A stretch of 64,000 nucleotides of DNA from Algibacillus agarilyticus (GCF_003286125.1 NZ_QMED01000023.1:22443-86442), one strand, 5' to 3'; numbered from the stretch's first letter, positions 53,833 to 63,752 are shown. The notes: generated from the letters alone by a model not told the origin. A program made the numbers and translations.

Positions 53833-54056
53833 GAAAGTTAAAGCTCAAAGCAAAAAAATAGCTGAGCATTTTAACTTATTTAAGCCTAAAGGCGTTAATA
53901 AAATAGGCAAATTGGAATTTAACAACGGATTAAATACGACCGAATAACAAGCAATCAAATGTTTCGTCATTAAATATAACCTTATTTCAATTTACCAAAG
54001 TGTAATATAAATGTTAACATTTGGTAATAACACTGGTTTTACATAAGGGTTTTGTT

Positions 54057-54839
54057 GTGTATTTATTTGTTAAGTTACTTGTTAAGTTATCCGCTTTTTT
54101 ATTAACTCTCTGTATTTTATGTTTTTTTTGCCTGCCTCATCAAGCGATGGCAACACAATTCAAATCGTCTAATACCATTACTGTTGCAACGCATATTGAG
54201 CCGCCTTTAATTAATATCGAAAATGGCATGTTTGTTGGTCAAAATGCCGATATTGCCCGCCTGCTCGCCCAATCAATTAATAAGAAAATCAGTTTTATAA
54301 AATGTCCTTTTGCTCGGTGTTTAGCGATGGCTGAAAAAGGTCAAGCCGATATGATGATCGCCATACGCAAAACGGCTGAACGAGAAACTTATTTAGATTT
54401 TTTATCTCAGCCTTTTTCTAGTCACATATTACCCGTGCGTTTTTATGTGCGTAAAAATAGTAAACTGGACATTAATCAATACGATCATTTACTGGGTTTG
54501 AAAATAGGCATGCTTCGAGGGGCTACTTTTTTTGAACGTTTTGATCAAGATCATACCCTACAAAAAATTACGTTGCCCAATCATAACCTATTAGTCTCTA
54601 TGCTCATAAAAGGCCGTATAGATACCTTTTTAGGTAGAGAAGTTTCTATTGAAGCACGCACCGATAAAGAGACTTATCAAAACGAAATGAAAATGGCACC
54701 GTATATTTATCAAAAAAAGGTAGATGCTTACATTGCCGTCTCAAAAAAATCACCACTGAGAAAACAAGTTCCTGCTTTATCTAAAAACTTAATAACGTTG
54801 TTAAATAATGGGGCTATCGAAAAATTACTCATTAAATAA
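54057..54839 (+). CDS. Orphan SBP_bac_3-type periplasmic protein
   Basis: 260 residues from the GTG at 54057, which has AAGGGT at a suitable distance; a longer in-frame TTG start at 54021 is less likely. Signal peptide: a basic, then very hydrophobic segment ending LPHQAMA. The mature chain has the type-2 solute-binding fold of SBP_bac_3: 'NTITVATHIEPPLINIENGM', 'DIARLLAQSINKKISFIKCP', 'GQADMMIAIRKTAERE', 'LLGLKIGMLRGATFFERF', 'GRIDTFLGREVSIEAR'. Such proteins bind amino acids or other small ligands, but no ABC permease or kinase is adjacent. It may act as a sensor component or be a solitary binder; ligand unknown. Confidence 0.75.
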   Translation: MYLFVKLLVKLSAFLLTLCILCFFCLPHQAMATQFKSSNTITVATHIEPPLINIENGMFVGQNADIARLLAQSINKKISFIKCPFARCLAMAEKGQADMMIAIRKTAERETYLDFLSQPFSSHILPVRFYVRKNSKLDINQYDHLLGLKIGMLRGATFFERFDQDHTLQKITLPNHNLLVSMLIKGRIDTFLGREVSIEARTDKETYQNEMKMAPYIYQKKVDAYIAVSKKSPLRKQVPALSKNLITLLNNGAIEKLLIK

Positions 54840-54984
54840 CCTAAGCTTGGTATAACAACTTGCTTTCTAGGCTGTATTCTCAGTTTGAATGGGCAAACAT
54901 AGGTGAAATTTATTTATTATTAATGACAAATAATCGTATTATTTTGGTAATATTGCTCTAAATAGTCATTAATCACACATTGAT

Positions 54985-56235
54985 ATGCAGCTCACTTCTA
55001 TTGTTACGTCTGACGAACCAAAAGCAAAAAAATCACTCGATAAATTTAATCACCTGTGGAAAGAAATCGATAGAAAAACCCTCCGCAATCAACGCTTAAA
55101 AGAGAAGCAAGAAGCGTTTTTTCAGCATTTTCAAGACCAAGTCAGCCAGCATGAAAAAGATCTACTCCTCGCAACTGCCAATTTAGCCAGTCATTTAACT
55201 CAATTTGTTTCGCGTAAATCATTGTCCGATGTAAGACGAGAATGTTTAGTTGATTGGATAGAATCTGAACTTTATTTTGTAGAGCAAACCCCCTTAGCAG
55301 CAGAATTAGGTATCGAGCAAATAAGACAAAACCTGCATGATCAAATCAGCCGTTTAGTCGAGCTAGATTCAGACGCTGATGCAGATCAAGCGATGGATTG
55401 CGACCACATTAGAGAACTGCTGATTAATCTAACCGGAAGCGACTTTGATTTATCAGATGAAAAATTAACAGAGATAGGCCAAAGCCCAGCTGACTTTGAA
55501 GCATTTTTAAAAAATGAATTAGAAGCGCTGCTCGCGAATGAAAGTAACGACGATCAACATGACGGACCTTTTGGTGCCAATGATTTTGATGAAGATGACT
55601 TATTTAATGGCTTTAATTTTAATGAAGATACAGATGATGACGAGCAAAAATTTAACCATAACTCAACGCAAAGCCCACAAAAACAAAGACTCGAGCAGCT
55701 GTTTAAAAAAAGTCATATCAACAAAATGTATAAAAAGTTAGCTCAGGTATTGCACCCCGATAAAGAAACCGACGAAAGTAAAAAACATGAAAAGCAAACG
55801 CTCATGCAAGATCTTTCTAAAGCGCGTGAGCAAAATGATGTGTTTACTATTATCTCTATGTTTAGCCAGTATATTCCAGATGCCGATATCACATTAGATG
55901 ATGAGTCGCTTAAAAACATCATTTGGCTGCTCACTAGCCAAACCGATGAGTTAGATCGTGACTTCGCCGATTTAAAATATAGCCGAGACCCAATCGGCAT
56001 CGTTTGGAATAAATTTGGTAAAGGTCGAAAGCACGAAGTAGCAAAAAGATTAAAAGAACACAAAGCAGAGTTAACAGAGAAAGTTGATGACATCGAATAT
56101 ATCATCAAATATTGTACTAATTTAAAAGTTTTAAATAGGTATTTGGCTGAACGAATTGAAGCAAATGAAATAAATAACTTCGGTTTTAGCAACCCATTTA
56201 TGGACGAAGATATTTTTGACCAATTTTTTGATTAA
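54985..56235 (+). CDS. J-domain protein with long helical N-terminus
   Basis: 416 residues, no signal peptide. Residues 1-160 are helical and charged. An acidic stretch at about 185-230 (DDQHDGPFGANDFDEDDLFN...) follows. Residues about 235-290 form a J domain: 'INKMYKKLAQVLHPDKETDE' with HPD at 257-259, and a helix IV-like 'LMQDLSKAREQND'. The C-terminal about 120 residues are helical and unassigned. J domains call DnaK through HPD to stimulate ATP hydrolysis, so this is a co-chaperone with its own client domain; it lacks the Cys-rich and C-terminal domains of DnaJ. Converges on the glutaredoxin gene with a shared terminator. Client unknown. Confidence 0.82.
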   Translation: MQLTSIVTSDEPKAKKSLDKFNHLWKEIDRKTLRNQRLKEKQEAFFQHFQDQVSQHEKDLLLATANLASHLTQFVSRKSLSDVRRECLVDWIESELYFVEQTPLAAELGIEQIRQNLHDQISRLVELDSDADADQAMDCDHIRELLINLTGSDFDLSDEKLTEIGQSPADFEAFLKNELEALLANESNDDQHDGPFGANDFDEDDLFNGFNFNEDTDDDEQKFNHNSTQSPQKQRLEQLFKKSHINKMYKKLAQVLHPDKETDESKKHEKQTLMQDLSKAREQNDVFTIISMFSQYIPDADITLDDESLKNIIWLLTSQTDELDRDFADLKYSRDPIGIVWNKFGKGRKHEVAKRLKEHKAELTEKVDDIEYIIKYCTNLKVLNRYLAERIEANEINNFGFSNPFMDEDIFDQFFD

Positions 56236-56248
56236 ATAAAAGATTTGT

Positions 56249-56277
56249 AGGCCATAAAAATCAGCATTTTATGGCCT
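56249..56277. terminator. Bidirectional rho-independent terminator
   Basis: Perfect stem AGGCCATAAAA / TTTTATGGCCT with a 7-nt loop, 13 bp after the J-protein stop and 23 bp from the glutaredoxin stop. Confidence 0.8.
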
Positions 56278-56300
56278 TTACCCCCACTTTAGCGGATTGG

Positions 56301-56666
56301 CTAATTAGCAAAACGCCCGTTTAAATATTGAATAATGTCATTAGATTCATACATCCACTCAACACTACCATCTGGTTTTTCAATTTTTAAACAAGGGACT
56401 TTTAATTTACCGCCGCCTTCGAGTAACGCTTTTTTACTGGCCTGATCACGTTTAGCATCAAAGGTATTTATCGTTAAAGATTGGCGCTTCATTGCACGTC
56501 TTACTTTTACACAAAATGGGCAAGCTTTATATTGATACAAAGCGAGTTTGCTAGTTTGTTCGTTTATTTCGGTTTGGCGCTCAGGTGTTCGTTTAACACC
56601 ACGCGGTGTGGATAACCAATCAATTAATAAAATGAGAGCGCCTAAAATCGCGCGTATAATAGCCAT
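56301..56666 (-). CDS. Membrane-anchored glutaredoxin
   Basis: 121 residues from the ATG at 56666, chosen because AAGGA sits five bases before it; a longer in-frame start at 56717 has no such site. One N-terminal helix (AIIRAILGALILLIDWL) anchors or exports the domain. The glutaredoxin fold follows: 'LALYQYKACPFCVKVRRAMK' with active-site C49-P-F-C52, the cis-Pro loop 'KLKVPCLKI' and the GSH-binding 'YESNDIIQYL'. Dithiol type; it would reduce disulfides or glutathionylated thiols. Orientation of the anchored domain is not clear. Convergent with the J-protein gene. Confidence 0.88.
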   Translation of the reverse strand: MAIIRAILGALILLIDWLSTPRGVKRTPERQTEINEQTSKLALYQYKACPFCVKVRRAMKRQSLTINTFDAKRDQASKKALLEGGGKLKVPCLKIEKPDGSVEWMYESNDIIQYLNGRFAN

Positions 56667-56771
56667 GAGGTTCCTTACTACAATTAAATTGCGCGAGATT
56701 TTAAACAAATTAACCAAAAACGGAAATAATAAATCGGACTGTTATAGTTTAACTCAACTTAAATTCAAAAA

Positions 56772-56803
56772 ATAAAAGCGTCATAACGACGCTTTTATCA
56801 AAT
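56772..56803. terminator. Rho-independent terminator
   Basis: Stem TAAAAGCGTC / GACGCTTTTA with loop ATAAC. On the minus strand it is followed by a T-run, so it ends the PutP-like transcript. Confidence 0.85.
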
Positions 56804-56838
56804 CTCACCTCAAAATAGGCAATATTAGCCAGAAAAAA

Positions 56839-58251
56839 TTAGTTATTGGTTTCAATGGCACTTGGTTTTTTAAGCTCAAATAAAGATAAAACAACCAAGC
56901 CGGCAATAATACCGGGTAAGCCTTCATATACCATCGCATGCAACTCAACCCAGCGCCAAGTCAATGCGACAGCAAAACCAATAATAACAGCGGTAATGCT
57001 AGCCAACTGTGACGGTTTTTTACCTAAGCATAGCCATAATAATAAAGGTGAAAAAGCACTGGCTAAGCCCGACCACGCCATAATAACCATGCCAAATACA
57101 CTTTGGTTATTCATTAACGCAATCAATAAAGCAATGCCCGTTACGAATACCGTTGTTGTTTTTATAACCCATGTTTTTTCAACTTTTTTAGGTAAAATGT
57201 CATGTGTTAATGCAGCAGAACAACTTAATACTAACGAATCAGCCGTTGAAATAGTCGCTGCAAATATCCCCGCTAAAATCAAACCGACTAACACAGAGGG
57301 TAACAATGCTTGCGCCATTGTGGGCAGTGCAAGCTCGGCATCAAAAGTAGCCACATCGGGTAAATAAATACGCGCGAGTAAACCGACTCCGGTCGCCATA
57401 CAATAAAACAGCGAAAACCATAAGTAATACCATGCTTTAGCTTGCTTCATGTTTGATGTGTTATTGAGTGTCATAAATCGCACCATAATATGCGGTTGCC
57501 CAATAACAGAAAGCCCAGCGACTAGCCAGCTAACAATAAATAACACGCCCCCCATCACACCCGGTACAACGAGATCTTTAGGTAGCCAGTCCATATAACC
57601 ATCAACGGCTTGCATTTGATCAATGGCACTACTCACGCCCCCCAAGTTCATAAACGCAATAACCAATAATGTGCCCATCGCCACGATCATAACGATAGAT
57701 TGTGCCGCATCGGTCCAAATAGAGGCGCGAATTCCACCCGAAAAGCAATATAAACTCACTAAAACCGCACCACCTACGGCCCCCGACCACAATGGCCAAT
57801 CGAGTAATACATGCAATGCTTTACCACCAGCAACCAATTGAGCTGCGGCGTAAACCAATAAAAACAGCAACGAGATGATACCGATAAGACGTTGCAATGA
57901 AGAATGCTTTTGCCCATACCAATTACTCAATACGCCAGAATAACTGATCTCTTGGCCAGCATTTGTGGCTTCAAGTAAACGCCGGTGAACATATAAAGAC
58001 GCTAAAAAGTCACCTAATATCCAACCAATCATTAACCAGATAGAGGCAAGCCCAGTTGCGTAGGTATAACCAATCACCCCAATAAACATGTATCCACTAT
58101 TATTAGTGGCGACAGCAGATAAACCCACTAACCAAGGTTTGATACTGCCACTCGCTAAATAGTAGTCTTCTTTGGTGCCTCGGCTGCGCCAAGCAGACGA
58201 CAAACCAATTAAGGTAAATAATAATAAAAAACCAACAAATGAAATTAACAT
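56839..58251 (-). CDS. Sodium/proline symporter-like protein (SSS family, PutP type)
   Basis: 470 residues, about 13 transmembrane helices. PutP-like signatures: 'YYLASGSIKPWLVGLSAVAT', 'NNSGYMFIGVIGYTYATGLA', 'VYAAAQLVAGGKALHVLLDW', 'CFSGGIRASIWTDAAQSIVM' and 'ILAGIFAATISTADSLVLSC' (the Na+-site Ser/Thr segment). The last helix ends in a short cytoplasmic tail. It would import proline or a related solute with sodium. Distinct from the symporter at 48763, with which it shares only the family. Single gene, no putA nearby. Proline specificity is probable, not shown. Confidence 0.82.
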   Translation of the reverse strand: MLISFVGFLLLFTLIGLSSAWRSRGTKEDYYLASGSIKPWLVGLSAVATNNSGYMFIGVIGYTYATGLASIWLMIGWILGDFLASLYVHRRLLEATNAGQEISYSGVLSNWYGQKHSSLQRLIGIISLLFLLVYAAAQLVAGGKALHVLLDWPLWSGAVGGAVLVSLYCFSGGIRASIWTDAAQSIVMIVAMGTLLVIAFMNLGGVSSAIDQMQAVDGYMDWLPKDLVVPGVMGGVLFIVSWLVAGLSVIGQPHIMVRFMTLNNTSNMKQAKAWYYLWFSLFYCMATGVGLLARIYLPDVATFDAELALPTMAQALLPSVLVGLILAGIFAATISTADSLVLSCSAALTHDILPKKVEKTWVIKTTTVFVTGIALLIALMNNQSVFGMVIMAWSGLASAFSPLLLWLCLGKKPSQLASITAVIIGFAVALTWRWVELHAMVYEGLPGIIAGLVVLSLFELKKPSAIETNN

Positions 58252-58476
58252 CGATATCTCCTAAAACGAGATTATTGCAAACAATATGCTTAATGATTTA
58301 ATGAATGAAGCGCCCAAAATGTATACTCACTTTTAAGCGGTTAAGGCGTCAAGTTAGCCCATCAATAACAAACGGCTCATGATTGTAAAATTAATTTAAT
58401 ATTTGTTTTTTAACATGAGTCCACTTAAATTTTACGCCCGCAACTTAGCATTAATAAAGATAACCTTCAAATCTGC

Positions 58477-58857
58477 GTGGTAAAAACACAACAAAGCACA
58501 CAAGAAATAGAAACCGCACTCGGCACCTTCAAAGCGGGCGCAAGCAATGTGGTTGTGGCGATAAAACGAACCGAAAACACCAGCCAAACCGCGGTTAACG
58601 AAGCACAAGCAGTCACAAATGACTTAAATGAGTTAACCGATTATGTCACACAAATAAACGAATTAAGTGTGCAAATATCAACCTCTGCCCATGAGCAAAA
58701 TTCGGTTATTCAAGAACTAAATCGAAATATGTCTCGTATTCATGACATGGTCGATAACTTAAATGCGAAAGAACAAAATGTGCGCCACGAAACTGAAAAC
58801 ATTGAAGAAATAAATGAGCAATTGGTGCGTATTGTTAACACCTTTAAATTAGATTAA
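58477..58857 (+). pseudogene. Chemoreceptor (MCP) C-terminal fragment
   Basis: 126 residues that match only the distal signalling coiled coil of methyl-accepting chemotaxis proteins: 'QQSTQEIETALGTFKAGASN', 'INELSVQISTSAHEQNSVIQ', 'ELNRNMSRIHDMVDN'. The periplasmic sensor, HAMP and the hairpin tip that binds CheA/CheW are missing. It opens on a GTG with no ribosome site. It is most likely a decayed receptor gene; expression as a short coiled-coil protein cannot be excluded. Confidence 0.7.
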
Positions 58858-58917
58858 ATATTAAATTTAAAATAAATTGGGTAGCCAATAATTCATTTTA
58901 CTTTTAGATATTTTAAC

Positions 58918-58953
58918 AAAAAAAAGCTCGATCTTATTGCAAGACCGAGCCTT
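58918..58953 (-). terminator. Rho-independent terminator of the OsmC-YcaO gene
   Basis: Arms GCTCGATCTT and AAGACCGAGC pair with one A/C mismatch; a run of A on the plus strand becomes the T-tail on the minus strand. It lies about 30 bp after the gene's stop. Confidence 0.8.
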
Positions 58954-58985
58954 TGAACATGACACCATTCTTAGTTTGAATGGCT

Positions 58986-61169
58986 CTATTTAGCGACAAG
59001 AGCGCGGGCGTTGTGTAATTTTTTATAGCTTTCAATTAACCGCAGATGCTTGTCGAGCCCTTCTAAATTCATACTTGTTTCGGTTAAACCAAAAAAGGTA
59101 ATTTCACCAAAAACAGACCCAACAACATTTTCCATCTGTTCTTCACCATACATGCGGTTAAAGTTGGCTCGGTAATCGTCTAGCTCGAGTTCGTCATCAA
59201 GTGTCACTTCAAGCACGGCACTCACCGCTTGATAAAATAAGCCGCGCTCAACGGTATTATCATTGTATTGTAAAAATTCACCAACCAGTTCGTTAGCTTC
59301 TTCTAAGGCGCCTAAAGCCAAATAAATTAATATTTTAAGCTCTAATATGGTTAATTGGCCCCACACAGTATTTTCATCAAATTCAATGCCAATAAGCGTA
59401 CGAATATCAATGTAATTATCTTGTTGGCTTTCTTCTAATCGTTCAACCAAGCTAATTAATTCATCTTCGCTTAAGCGGTGTAAGTTAAGTATATCTTCTC
59501 GGTAAGCGAGTGATTTATTCGTGTTATCCCAAATCAAATCTTCAACTGGGTATACCTCAGAATAATCAGGAACCAAAATGCGACACGCCGTTGCGCCCAA
59601 TTGATCAAATACCGCAACATACGACTCTTTGCCAAGGTCTTTTAATATAGCCATTAAGTTGTTGTTTTCTTCTTCGGTTGTACCTGAAAAATCCCACTCC
59701 ACAAATTCAAAATCATGCTTAGCGCTGAAGAACTTCCATGAAATAATACCGGTTGAATCGATAAAGTGCTCAACAAAGTTTTCAGGCTCCGCTACCGCCA
59801 TACTGTTAAAAGTCGGTTTAGGCACATCATTTAAACCTTCAAAGCTTCGACCTTGTAATAATTCGGTTAAACTGCGCTCTAAAGCCACTTCAAAACTCGG
59901 GTGCGCACCAAACGACGCAAAAACACCGCCTGTTCTTGGGTTCATTAACGTAACGCACATAACCGGAAATTGCCCACCAAGCGACGCATCTTTAACAACA
60001 ACCGGAAAGCCCTGCTCTTCTAGCCCTTTTATACCCGCAACAATGCTCGGGTATTTAGCTAATACACTTTCAGGCACATCGGGTAATACAATTTCTTGTT
60101 CGATAATTTGGCGTTTTACCGCTCGCTCAAAAATTTCAGACAAGCATTGCACTTGCGCTTCAGCTAAATTATTGCCTGCGCTCATGCCGTTACTTAAAAA
60201 TAAATTTTCGATTAAATTCGATGGAAAATACACCGTTTCGCCATCTGATTGACGTACGTACGGTATTGAACAAATGCCACGTTCAGCATTACCCGAGTTA
60301 GTATCAATTAAATTTGACCCACTCAGTTCATCATCTGGGTTATAAATAGCTAAGCAATAATCGTCTAGAATACCTTGGGGTAACGCGTCGTCGTCTTCAA
60401 GTGCAAACCATTTTTCGTTTGGATAATGCACAAAATCTGCATTAGCGATCTCAGGCCCAAAAAATTGATCATTATAAAAAAAGTTACAATTTAAACGTTC
60501 AATAAACTCGCCCAATGCCGAACACAACGCACTTTCTTTAGTCGCGCCTTTACCATTGGTAAAACACATAGGCGATGCTGCATCTCTAATATGCAAAGAC
60601 CACACATTAGGCACAATATTACGCCATGATGAAATCTCTATTTTCATGCCAAGATCAGCTAAAATAGCACTCATGTTAGCAATGGTTTTTTCAAGTGGTA
60701 AATCTTTACCTAAAATAAAGGTGCTTGCATCGGTTTCGGGCGTGGCCATTAACATCGCTTGCGCATCGTCTTCAAGACTTTCGACGGCTTCGACTTTGAA
60801 TTCGGGCCCCGTTTGAATAACCTTTTTTACCGTACAGCGATCAATTGAACGTAAAATACCTTTTCGATCTTTATCTGAAATGCTCTCAGGTAATTCAACT
60901 TGAATTTGAAAAATTTGATTATAACGATCTTCCGGATCCACAATATTGTTTTGCGATAGCCGAATGTTTTCAGTTGGAATATCGCGTGCATTACAATAAA
61001 CCTTAACAAAATAAGCTGCACACAATGCTGAAGAAGCCAGGAAATAATCGAATGGGCCTGGCGCAGAGCCATCACCTTTATAACGAATGGGTTGATCGGC
61101 AATAACCGTAAAGTCGTCAAATTTGGCTTCGAGTCTAAGGTTGTCGAGGTAATTTACTTTGATTTCCAT
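58986..61169 (-). CDS. OsmC-YcaO fusion protein
   Basis: 727 residues. Residues 1-135 are an OsmC-like domain with the two conserved cysteines Cys50 (in 'FLASSALCAAYFVKVYC') and Cys112 ('SIDRCTVKKVI'), as in thiol peroxidases. Residues about 150-560 are YcaO: 'NGKGATKESALCSALGEFIE' (ATP/Mg site), 'NGMSAGNNLAEAQVQCLSEI', 'RTGGVFASFGAHPSFEVALE'. A helical tail (about 575-727) follows, without the proline-rich end of azoline-forming YcaOs. E. coli YcaO aids RimO-dependent methylthiolation of ribosomal protein S12; the fused form is common in marine gammaproteobacteria. No RiPP precursor or dehydrogenase is adjacent. The domain calls are secure; the substrate is inferred from E. coli. Confidence 0.88.
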   Translation of the reverse strand: MEIKVNYLDNLRLEAKFDDFTVIADQPIRYKGDGSAPGPFDYFLASSALCAAYFVKVYCNARDIPTENIRLSQNNIVDPEDRYNQIFQIQVELPESISDKDRKGILRSIDRCTVKKVIQTGPEFKVEAVESLEDDAQAMLMATPETDASTFILGKDLPLEKTIANMSAILADLGMKIEISSWRNIVPNVWSLHIRDAASPMCFTNGKGATKESALCSALGEFIERLNCNFFYNDQFFGPEIANADFVHYPNEKWFALEDDDALPQGILDDYCLAIYNPDDELSGSNLIDTNSGNAERGICSIPYVRQSDGETVYFPSNLIENLFLSNGMSAGNNLAEAQVQCLSEIFERAVKRQIIEQEIVLPDVPESVLAKYPSIVAGIKGLEEQGFPVVVKDASLGGQFPVMCVTLMNPRTGGVFASFGAHPSFEVALERSLTELLQGRSFEGLNDVPKPTFNSMAVAEPENFVEHFIDSTGIISWKFFSAKHDFEFVEWDFSGTTEEENNNLMAILKDLGKESYVAVFDQLGATACRILVPDYSEVYPVEDLIWDNTNKSLAYREDILNLHRLSEDELISLVERLEESQQDNYIDIRTLIGIEFDENTVWGQLTILELKILIYLALGALEEANELVGEFLQYNDNTVERGLFYQAVSAVLEVTLDDELELDDYRANFNRMYGEEQMENVVGSVFGEITFFGLTETSMNLEGLDKHLRLIESYKKLHNARALVAK

Positions 61170-61554
61170 TAAAAAATTCCAGTATCGTGGGCAGCGTATT
61201 CAACTTATATTGCAGGGTAAACATAAATACGGCTTTTAAGCAGGTTTAAGTATTGCGCTAATTATCGTGTTTTTCATCGCAATAGTCTTGGTAAAATTGC
61301 CTTATGATGCAAAAAAATAGCTTATTTGTGTTTTTACATACGCCTTGTTGCTTCTTCCATTTAATACCGATGCTTGAATAAAAAATACGAATCGGTAAAT
61401 TCACCCTTTTTTTATTCAAACACGGTTCAATCTATCTCACACGCTTTGTCGTTTATCGACAGAAAACAACCAACTTATCTTTAGTGCTTTATTAATGACT
61501 TAATACACGATATAAATTAATCAGTGATTAATATGATTTGAATGAGGTATAAGG
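61170..61554. other. Divergent intergenic region, nothing recognised
   Basis: 385 bp between the OsmC-YcaO and PhoD-like genes. A+T rich; it must hold two promoters. I see no repeat or small gene. Confidence 0.5.
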
Positions 61555-63489
61555 TTGCTAACTGAAAAAATGGATCGGGATTTAATCGTAGCGGGGCCGA
61601 TTTTACGCCATGTTTCATCAACACAATTTACGTTGTGGTTAGTTACACAAAAGCAACTCAATGCCAGATTAATCATTAATGATAACCAGCAATCAACGCT
61701 ATATTCCAACCCCCTTGATGCAACGAATTGCAGCACAACCCAAGTCGGCACCTATTGTTTTGTACACTTAATACACATTAATTTAAATGTGCCCTTACCC
61801 ACAAACACATTATTGCATTACGACCTGATTTTTAAATTACCCGAGGGCGACAAGCATTTAAACCAATTGTTGCCCGATATTAACTACACAGGGCAAAATA
61901 AAATAAGCTTTAGTGTGCCTGAGCAAATCAACAGCCTTATGCATGGCTCTTGCCGAAAACCACATCATTACCAAGATGATGCTTTAAGTGTATTAGACGA
62001 TAAATTACAACATACCGCTCAAGACCATCAAGCAAGACCCGCAATGCTGATCATGTCGGGTGATCAAGTCTATGTAGATGACGTTGCCGGCCCAATGTTA
62101 AGTGCGATACATCAAACCATGCAGCTTTTAGGTTTATTTGAAGAGCAATGGCAAGGCACCGATATAAACAATACCACTGAATTACTCAACAGCTTGCAAT
62201 GTTATTATGCGCGTGACCAATTGCTACCTGATGACAAAGCCAGCCAGAAAGTACTAGAGCTATTTTTAGGCGGTAAAAGAAAACCTATTTTTACCGCCGT
62301 AGGCGCACATAACCATTTAATTACGTTTTCAGAAATGATAGCCATGTATTGCTTAGTTTGGTCACCTACTTTATGGCAACATATTAACTTAAAACACATT
62401 AAGCCCAATTTACCCCCTTCGCATAATCAACGTTATGACAAAGAACAAATTCAAATTGAAAAATTTGTTAACGATTTAAGCAAAGTAAGACGTGCACTAG
62501 CCCACGTGCCCACGTATATGATTTTTGACGATCATGATGTAACCGATGATTGGAACTTAACACGGGGTTGGGAAGAAGCCGCCTACGGTAATCCCTATTC
62601 TAAACGCATTATTGGCAACGCTTTATTAGCGTATTGGTTATGCCAAGGATGGGGCAATAAACCTGAAAACTATACAGAGCTAGCCGAACAAATAAAACCA
62701 CAATTTACTGAACACGGCCTGAACAATCATGATCAAGCCGTGCAAAACGTATTAGATTGGCCACACTGGCATTATTATTTAAACACACAACCTAAGGTCA
62801 TAGTATTAGACACACGAACACACCGGTGGCGCTCTGAAACAAATCCTAATAAACCCTCAGGTTTGATGGACTGGGAAACATTAAGCGAACTACAAAGCCA
62901 TTTAATTAACGAACCCAGCGTAATAATGGTATCACCGGCCCCGGTGTTTGGGGTTAAATTAATTGAAGCCATTCAGCATATTTTTACCTTTTTTGGTAAG
63001 CCACTCATGGTTGATGCTGAAAATTGGATGGCACACCCAGGCTCTGCAAATGTGATCTTAAATATTTTTAAGCACCTAAAAACGCCGCCCAATTTTATTA
63101 TTTTATCGGGCGATGTGCATTATTCATTTGCTTACGATGTGACACTACGCTTTAGGCGTAATAGCCCACGGATATTACAAATAACGGCGAGCGGTTTAAA
63201 AAATGCCTTTCCGGAAACGTTACTGCGCTGGCTAGATAAAATAAACCGCACCTTGTATTCACATCGGTCGCCGCTTAACTGGCTAACAAAACGCCGTTAT
63301 ATGAGCATTAAGCGGCGGTTAATCAAAAACGATACAACAAATTCGGTATTATTTAATCACGCCGCCATAGGCGAAATCGTATTAGCGGATAATATTGATG
63401 ATGTGCAAGTTAAAGTGCACACACCCGACGGGCGAGAAATAGAATTTGAATGCCCAACCACCCGCACATCAAATAATAAAACGCCTTAA
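61555..63489 (+). CDS. PhoD-like metallophosphatase, no signal peptide
   Basis: 644 residues. The TTG at 61555 is the likely start, with GAGG seven bases upstream; the next Met (61570) has no ribosome site. Residues about 1-125 form a beta-sandwich typical of the PhoD N-terminus. The phosphoesterase core has 'NSLMHGSCRKPHHYQDD', 'MLIMSGDQVYVDDVAGP', 'TYMIFDDHDVTDDWNLTRGW', 'KVIVLDTRTHRW' and 'FIILSGDVHYSFAYDV', giving the Asp/Asn/His metal ligands. Ordinary PhoD is exported by Tat; this one has no RR signal and seems cytoplasmic. Known relatives hydrolyse phosphodiesters or monoesters. Last intact gene of the window; substrate unknown. Confidence 0.82.
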   Translation: MLTEKMDRDLIVAGPILRHVSSTQFTLWLVTQKQLNARLIINDNQQSTLYSNPLDATNCSTTQVGTYCFVHLIHINLNVPLPTNTLLHYDLIFKLPEGDKHLNQLLPDINYTGQNKISFSVPEQINSLMHGSCRKPHHYQDDALSVLDDKLQHTAQDHQARPAMLIMSGDQVYVDDVAGPMLSAIHQTMQLLGLFEEQWQGTDINNTTELLNSLQCYYARDQLLPDDKASQKVLELFLGGKRKPIFTAVGAHNHLITFSEMIAMYCLVWSPTLWQHINLKHIKPNLPPSHNQRYDKEQIQIEKFVNDLSKVRRALAHVPTYMIFDDHDVTDDWNLTRGWEEAAYGNPYSKRIIGNALLAYWLCQGWGNKPENYTELAEQIKPQFTEHGLNNHDQAVQNVLDWPHWHYYLNTQPKVIVLDTRTHRWRSETNPNKPSGLMDWETLSELQSHLINEPSVIMVSPAPVFGVKLIEAIQHIFTFFGKPLMVDAENWMAHPGSANVILNIFKHLKTPPNFIILSGDVHYSFAYDVTLRFRRNSPRILQITASGLKNAFPETLLRWLDKINRTLYSHRSPLNWLTKRRYMSIKRRLIKNDTTNSVLFNHAAIGEIVLADNIDDVQVKVHTPDGREIEFECPTTRTSNNKTP

Positions 63490-63598
63490 CGCACAAGTTA
63501 AAGGTAAATCGAACCGCTTTGTCCGTAAATGGGCTTATGGATATAATTTAATTTAACCAGACTTGTTTAAAAAGTGGGGATTTCACCTTCTGTATTTA

Positions 63599-63679
63599 GT
63601 AGCAAGCGTGCAGGACAGTCATCGAGTAGCAAGCGTGCAGGACAGTCATCGAGTAGCAAGCGTGCAGGACAGTCATCGA
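63599..63679 (+). repeat. Three tandem 27-bp repeats, with a fourth partial copy at 63838
   Basis: The unit starts GTAGCAAGCGTGCAGGACAG and ends TCATCGA; three copies are contiguous and identical. The part CGTGCAGGACAGTCATCGAA recurs at 63838-63857, immediately before the transposase remnant. Contiguous units with no spacers rule out CRISPR. Confidence 0.9.
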
Positions 63680-63752
63680 AATTTAGCCTTTGTTAGTGTT
63701 TCTATCGAACAGTTGGTGAGTTGTATTTTTTCATTAAGATCAACAAAAAATA

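Noticed and set aside
63599-63679. Possible CRISPR array from three 27-bp repeats
   Set aside because: The units are directly joined with no spacers and no cas genes are present.
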